A stretch of 8,859 bases of DNA from Coprothermobacter sp. (GTDB lineage Bacteria; Coprothermobacterota; Coprothermobacteria; Coprothermobacterales; Coprothermobacteraceae), in assembly GCA_012842545.1 (NCBI GenBank), contig DUSQ01000050.1, positions 1 to 8,859 of the forward strand. The letters are read 5' to 3'. Below, piece by piece: positions 5,916 through 8,859 of the stretch (positions within the stretch are counted from its first letter, which is position 1; the number at the start of each line of letters is the position of its first letter). Made by a program: the position numbers and the translations under genes. The notes under the pieces were generated by a model that saw only the letters and a list, made by a program, of their open reading frames with translations, ran no database searches and was not told the DNA's origin.

Positions 5916-6721
5916 TAGCCCTCACCCCTGAGAAAACCAAATAAAGACCAGAATCCCTTGGATTTTCTGGATTCCTGTTGTGGAACGTATTCTGGGTCCA
6001 GCAGTTTGTGAGCAATATTCATGTAAGCACGTGCCACCGCTGAGCTTGGGTACTTGTAAACCAGCGGATCTCCCTGGTTCACAGCCTGAACGATGAGTGT
6101 GTCCTCAGGTACTACACCAAGCAGCGGTATCTCCAACAGGTCAAGGATATCCTGTGGAGAAAGCATGTTCCCCTGCCGTACCAAGGCTTGGTTTAACCTG
6201 TTCACTACCACACCGTCCACAGATACTCGGTAATTTTCCAAAAGGCCAACAACTCGGTCCACGTCACGAATGCTGGGGACCTCGGGTACAGTTACAACCA
6301 CCGCTCTGTCTGCAAAGCGGCTGCTAATTCTGAACCCGTGCTCGATACCCGCAGGACTGTCCACAAAAACGTACTCGAACAATTTCTTTGCCTCTTCCAC
6401 AACTTCACTGAATTTTTCTTCAGGCACATCTTCTTTAAAATGACTCTGAGACGCTGCCAGCAAGAACAGGTTATCCGGTAGCCTTTTATCCTTAACTAAA
6501 GCATCCTCAAGCTCAACTCTGTTGCTTATCACATCGAATAGATCGTAAACCACCCTGCGTTCCAAACCCAGAACGCTGTCAAGGTTCTTAAGTCCAATAT
6601 CTCCATCAATGAGAAGCACTTTCTTACCAAGGGAAGCTAAAGCATAACCCACATTGGCTGTGATCGTGGTTTTGCCCACACCACCCTTCCCAGATGTAAC
6701 TACAATGCACTGCCCAGCCAT
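5915..6721 (-). CDS. minD: Septum site-determining ATPase MinD
   Basis: Membrane-associated ATPase of the deviant Walker (ParA/MinD) family, 268 residues. It dimerises with ATP on the inner face of the membrane, recruits MinC to block FtsZ assembly, and is released by MinE. Visible motifs are the deviant Walker A SGKGGVGKTT (10-19) with signature Lys-12 and P-loop Lys-17, LLIDGDIGLKNLD (36-48) with Asp-39 and Asp-41, and Walker B YVFVDSPAGIEHGF (117-130) with Asp-121. The C-terminal GFWSLFGFLRG (256-266) is the amphipathic membrane-targeting helix that separates MinD from soluble ParA and Mrp relatives. The start overlaps the end of minC by 22 nt and is preceded by a clear Shine-Dalgarno. minC and minE on either side confirm the assignment. 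Confidence 0.97.
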   Translation of the reverse strand: MAGQCIVVTSGKGGVGKTTITANVGYALASLGKKVLLIDGDIGLKNLDSVLGLERRVVYDLFDVISNRVELEDALVKDKRLPDNLFLLAASQSHFKEDVPEEKFSEVVEEAKKLFEYVFVDSPAGIEHGFRISSRFADRAVVVTVPEVPSIRDVDRVVGLLENYRVSVDGVVVNRLNQALVRQGNMLSPQDILDLLEIPLLGVVPEDTLIVQAVNQGDPLVYKYPSSAVARAYMNIAHKLLDPEYVPQQESRKSKGFWSLFGFLRGEG

Positions 6722-7395
6722 TGACTCATCCTCCTCCCTACTTGCTTTTCATCAGAAAACACTTCGACTGCGTTGGAATCATCGTCTGTGATGAGTATCC
6801 ACGTGCGAGATGAAATGTCAACGTAAAGTACGTCACCCACCTGCACCGATGCTCCTTCGCTCTGCTTCAAAAGCACAAAGGAGCCTTCAGGAACAATGAC
6901 CTTACCCGACGCTTTTCCCATTACAATAACACAGGGAGCCTTAACTACGGCATCTTTATGAAGATCGCCCCACAGAAGCACTCCATCTACCAAGCTAATG
7001 TTTTTTCCGCTTCTTAACGGCCCAGCTACGACTCGGAACAGCACTTCACCAGTAAGAGGAGCCTTCTTTCTCTTCCCATCGCGAGCTGTAAAGTGATGCC
7101 CGCTAGTTGGCTCGTCAGCATTTTCACGAACTTCTTCTGTGTATTCTTTCTGTCTCTCCTGGTATTTCCTAATACTGGTGTGGAAACCCAGAGCATTAAG
7201 TCGCTTTTCCACAGCAGTTAGGTCTTTCTCATTCAAAGCAGACTTCACAAAAAGATTATGACCCTGCAATAAATCAGCATAGGACTGCAAGTACTTAGCC
7301 AATATGCCAGAGAGCTCATCAGGGTTATCTCCCTGGTATTCCACCAAATACCCTTCTCTTAGCCCCGTTAACTTAACGTACTGCTGCTTTTCCAC
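6700..7395 (-). CDS. minC: Septum site-determining protein MinC (FtsZ assembly inhibitor)
   Basis: 231 residues with the two-domain MinC layout. Residues 1-80, from VKLTGLREGYLVEYQGD to LNALGFHTSIRKYQ, fit the N-terminal domain that antagonises FtsZ polymerisation. A charged linker covers about 80-115. Residues 116-195, with LFRVVAGPLRSGKNISLVDGVLLWGDLHKDAVVKA, match the C-terminal beta-helix that binds MinD; GPLRSG and the GD turn are family hallmarks, with Lys where RSGQ is common. The last ~35 residues, which include ILITDDDSNAVEVFSDEKQ, do not resemble the usual MinC end. The start is GTG 7395, nine nt after GGAGG (minus strand, just above 7404), and overlaps mrdA by 23 nt; the end overlaps minD by 22 nt. 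Divergence from the family makes the C-terminal boundary approximate, but context and motifs leave little doubt. Confidence 0.9.
   Translation of the reverse strand: MEKQQYVKLTGLREGYLVEYQGDNPDELSGILAKYLQSYADLLQGHNLFVKSALNEKDLTAVEKRLNALGFHTSIRKYQERQKEYTEEVRENADEPTSGHHFTARDGKRKKAPLTGEVLFRVVAGPLRSGKNISLVDGVLLWGDLHKDAVVKAPCVIVMGKASGKVIVPEGSFVLLKQSEGASVQVGDVLYVDISSRTWILITDDDSNAVEVFSDEKQVGRRMSQWLGSAL
6729..6738 (-). promoter_or_regulatory. Ribosome binding site of minD inside minC
   Basis: On the minus strand GGGAGGAGGA lies about 7 nt before the minD ATG (6721), within the last codons of minC. It is one of the strongest Shine-Dalgarno sequences in the operon, so MinD may be made at a higher level than its overlapping neighbours. 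Confidence 0.7.
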
Positions 7396-8859
7396 GGAAA
7401 TAACCCTCCATGACTGTTTTAGTAATTTTAACAGGCTCAGTGTCTGTGGTGTACAGCCTTAACGAAACCACCATGATTTCAGGATTACTACGGTTCGCAT
7501 ACGCAATGAGCCATTTATGATACTTCTTTGCCCTCTCGGTCTCAGCTGTGCCGCTTTTACCAGCAGCCGTATACAGATCGGATTTTAGCCCCTTGAGTAA
7601 ACCCCAATCCACACCCGCTTCTAAACCTTCCCTGATTACGGGAAACCAGCTTTTATAAATGGTGGATTGAGGCCTGGACTCTGGTTCAGCTTTGAACACC
7701 ACCGTTTTCCCGTCACGTACCTCTTTTAGGAACCTGGATTTGTAAAGTTCTCCGTCATTGATAATCTGCTGATAAACCTGAGCCATGAGAATAGGTGAAA
7801 CCGCCACATAACCTTGTCCAATGCTAGTGTTTACTGTGTCTCCAGGATACCAAGGTTCACCAATCACTTCTTTCTTCCACTGCTGATTTGGAACCGTGCC
7901 TTTACTTACAGCATCATACTCAATCCACGGGTAATCGGTTAATCCCAAGGTTTTTGCTACCTCATAGATTCTGTCAATACCAGTTCGCAACCCCACCGTT
8001 CCGAAATACACATTGTTTGACACCGCCAACCCTTTGATAAAATCAACTTTGCCCCAACTTCTATGGCCATAGTTCCAGACCCGAGCAGAACCAAGCTGGA
8101 GATAACCAGGGTCATTAATGGTAAAACTAGGTGTTATGGCATGGTAATACAGGCCAGCCAAACCCGTTACCACCTTGAAAGTGGATCCAGCAGGAATCTG
8201 AGACATGGTCATCCTATTCACCAGACTGCTGTTCTTTTCATATTCTTTCCATGTTGCACTATCAATGCCTTTTACAAACACATTGGGGTCGAAACTGGGT
8301 TTAGATACCAAGGCATAGATGCTACCATCTTTTGGATTGGCAGCTATGACACCACCGACCTCACTTGCAACAGCATCCCAAGCTACTTTCTGTAAATCCA
8401 TATCAACAGTGAGGTACACGTCATACCCTTTAACGGGCGTTGAGGCCAACTTTTCTTTCACCACACGCCCGCTCACGTCAACCAAAACCTCTGTAACACC
8501 AGGCTGTCCTCTCAAATAGCTGTCGAAAACTTTTTCTGCAGCCATTTTCCCCACAATACTACTAGGCCGCAAGTTTGCATCACGCTGCAGGTCTTCCTTT
8601 GAGGCTCTTCCCACATAACCTGTGATGAAAGCACCCAGCTGTCCATAAGGGTAAACACGTTTAGACCCTAAAACCAGTTTTACGGCTGGATCATAATTTT
8701 CCACTTCCAGCACCTTTAGACGGTCAGATTCTGACAAATCCTGTATGACGATCATGGGCTGAAACGGATAAAGCTTGCTGCTTTCAAAAGCAGCTTCCAC
8801 ATCTTCTGCCTTAGCACCAAGCTTAAGTAGGTTTTCCTTTGTCAGTGTGGCATTCTTTG
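7373..8859 (-). CDS. mrdA: Penicillin-binding protein 2, elongation-specific transpeptidase (partial, 5' end outside window)
   Basis: Class B penicillin-binding protein that crosslinks the glycan strands made by RodA on the outer face of the membrane. The frame is open to the right edge and continues upstream of the first visible start-like codon (GTG 8800) with AEDVEAAFE in the same frame, so the true start, the membrane anchor and roughly the first hundred residues lie outside. Visible parts are the pedestal region (YPFQPMIVIQDLS, then YPYGQLGAFITGYVGR and GQPGVTEVLVDVSGRVV) and a transpeptidase domain with all three active-site motifs: STFK at 8185-8174 (nucleophile Ser, general-base Lys), SNN at 8020-8012 and KSGT at 7558-7547. 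NTSIGQGYVAVSPILMAQ is also typical. The elongation type (PBP2, not PBP3/FtsI) is inferred from the min–rodA context and the KSGT form. The stop lies inside minC. Confidence 0.94.
   Translation of the reverse strand, partial: KNATLTKENLLKLGAKAEDVEAAFESSKLYPFQPMIVIQDLSESDRLKVLEVENYDPAVKLVLGSKRVYPYGQLGAFITGYVGRASKEDLQRDANLRPSSIVGKMAAEKVFDSYLRGQPGVTEVLVDVSGRVVKEKLASTPVKGYDVYLTVDMDLQKVAWDAVASEVGGVIAANPKDGSIYALVSKPSFDPNVFVKGIDSATWKEYEKNSSLVNRMTMSQIPAGSTFKVVTGLAGLYYHAITPSFTINDPGYLQLGSARVWNYGHRSWGKVDFIKGLAVSNNVYFGTVGLRTGIDRIYEVAKTLGLTDYPWIEYDAVSKGTVPNQQWKKEVIGEPWYPGDTVNTSIGQGYVAVSPILMAQVYQQIINDGELYKSRFLKEVRDGKTVVFKAEPESRPQSTIYKSWFPVIREGLEAGVDWGLLKGLKSDLYTAAGKSGTAETERAKKYHKWLIAYANRSNPEIMVVSLRLYTTDTEPVKITKTVMEGYFRGKAAVR

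Noticed and set aside
8063..8519. Overlapping plus-strand open frames antisense to mrdA
   Set aside because: The opposite strand encodes the conserved PBP2 transpeptidase core (STFK motif at 8185-8174) and no ribosome site precedes these frames.
8800..8859. GTG at 8800 as the start of mrdA
   Set aside because: The same frame stays open to the window edge, no ribosome binding site precedes the GTG, and the product would lack the membrane anchor and part of the pedestal domain expected of PBP2.

Overview
The window is about 8.9 kb of densely packed bacterial chromosome. It carries eight protein genes, no RNA genes, and no sign of a mobile element or CRISPR array. GC content is moderate. The gene set (a K+-dependent pyrophosphate-driven ion pump, a MazG–RqcP pair and a complete Min system) suggests an anaerobic bacterium of the Firmicutes, Coprothermobacter or Thermotogae type. 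Coprothermobacter is my best guess from gene style and base composition, but it is only a guess.

Left part (1–1958, minus strand): most of hppA, a membrane-bound ion-pumping pyrophosphatase. Its last few residues lie beyond the left edge. A short divergent intergenic region (1959–2042) holds a good sigma-70-type promoter for hppA and a weaker candidate promoter for the rightward genes.

Middle part (2043–4579, plus strand): mazG (NTP pyrophosphohydrolase with two MazG domains and an unrecognised N-terminal ~110 residues), rqcP (S4-domain ribosome quality-control factor, overlapping mazG) and a zinc peptidase of family M16. These are probably one transcription unit.

Right part (8859–4576, minus strand): mrdA (PBP2, start beyond the right edge), minC, minD, minE and rodA. 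All four junctions overlap, by 23, 22, 1 and 4 nt, so this is almost certainly one translationally coupled operon. RodA (glycan polymerase) and PBP2 (transpeptidase) form the elongation-type peptidoglycan synthase. MinCDE keeps the FtsZ ring away from the poles. This is the downstream half of the mreBCD–mrdA–minCDE–rodA type cell-shape cluster, so mreBCD may lie just beyond the right edge.

The rightward and leftward units converge and overlap by 4 nt at 4576–4579, where two small hairpins lie back to back. I found no clearly novel system. The points most worth a second look are the MazG N-terminal extension with its 20-bp near-duplication, the divergent pairing of a PPi-producing and a PPi-consuming enzyme, the convergent hairpin junction, and a non-standard motif in RodA.
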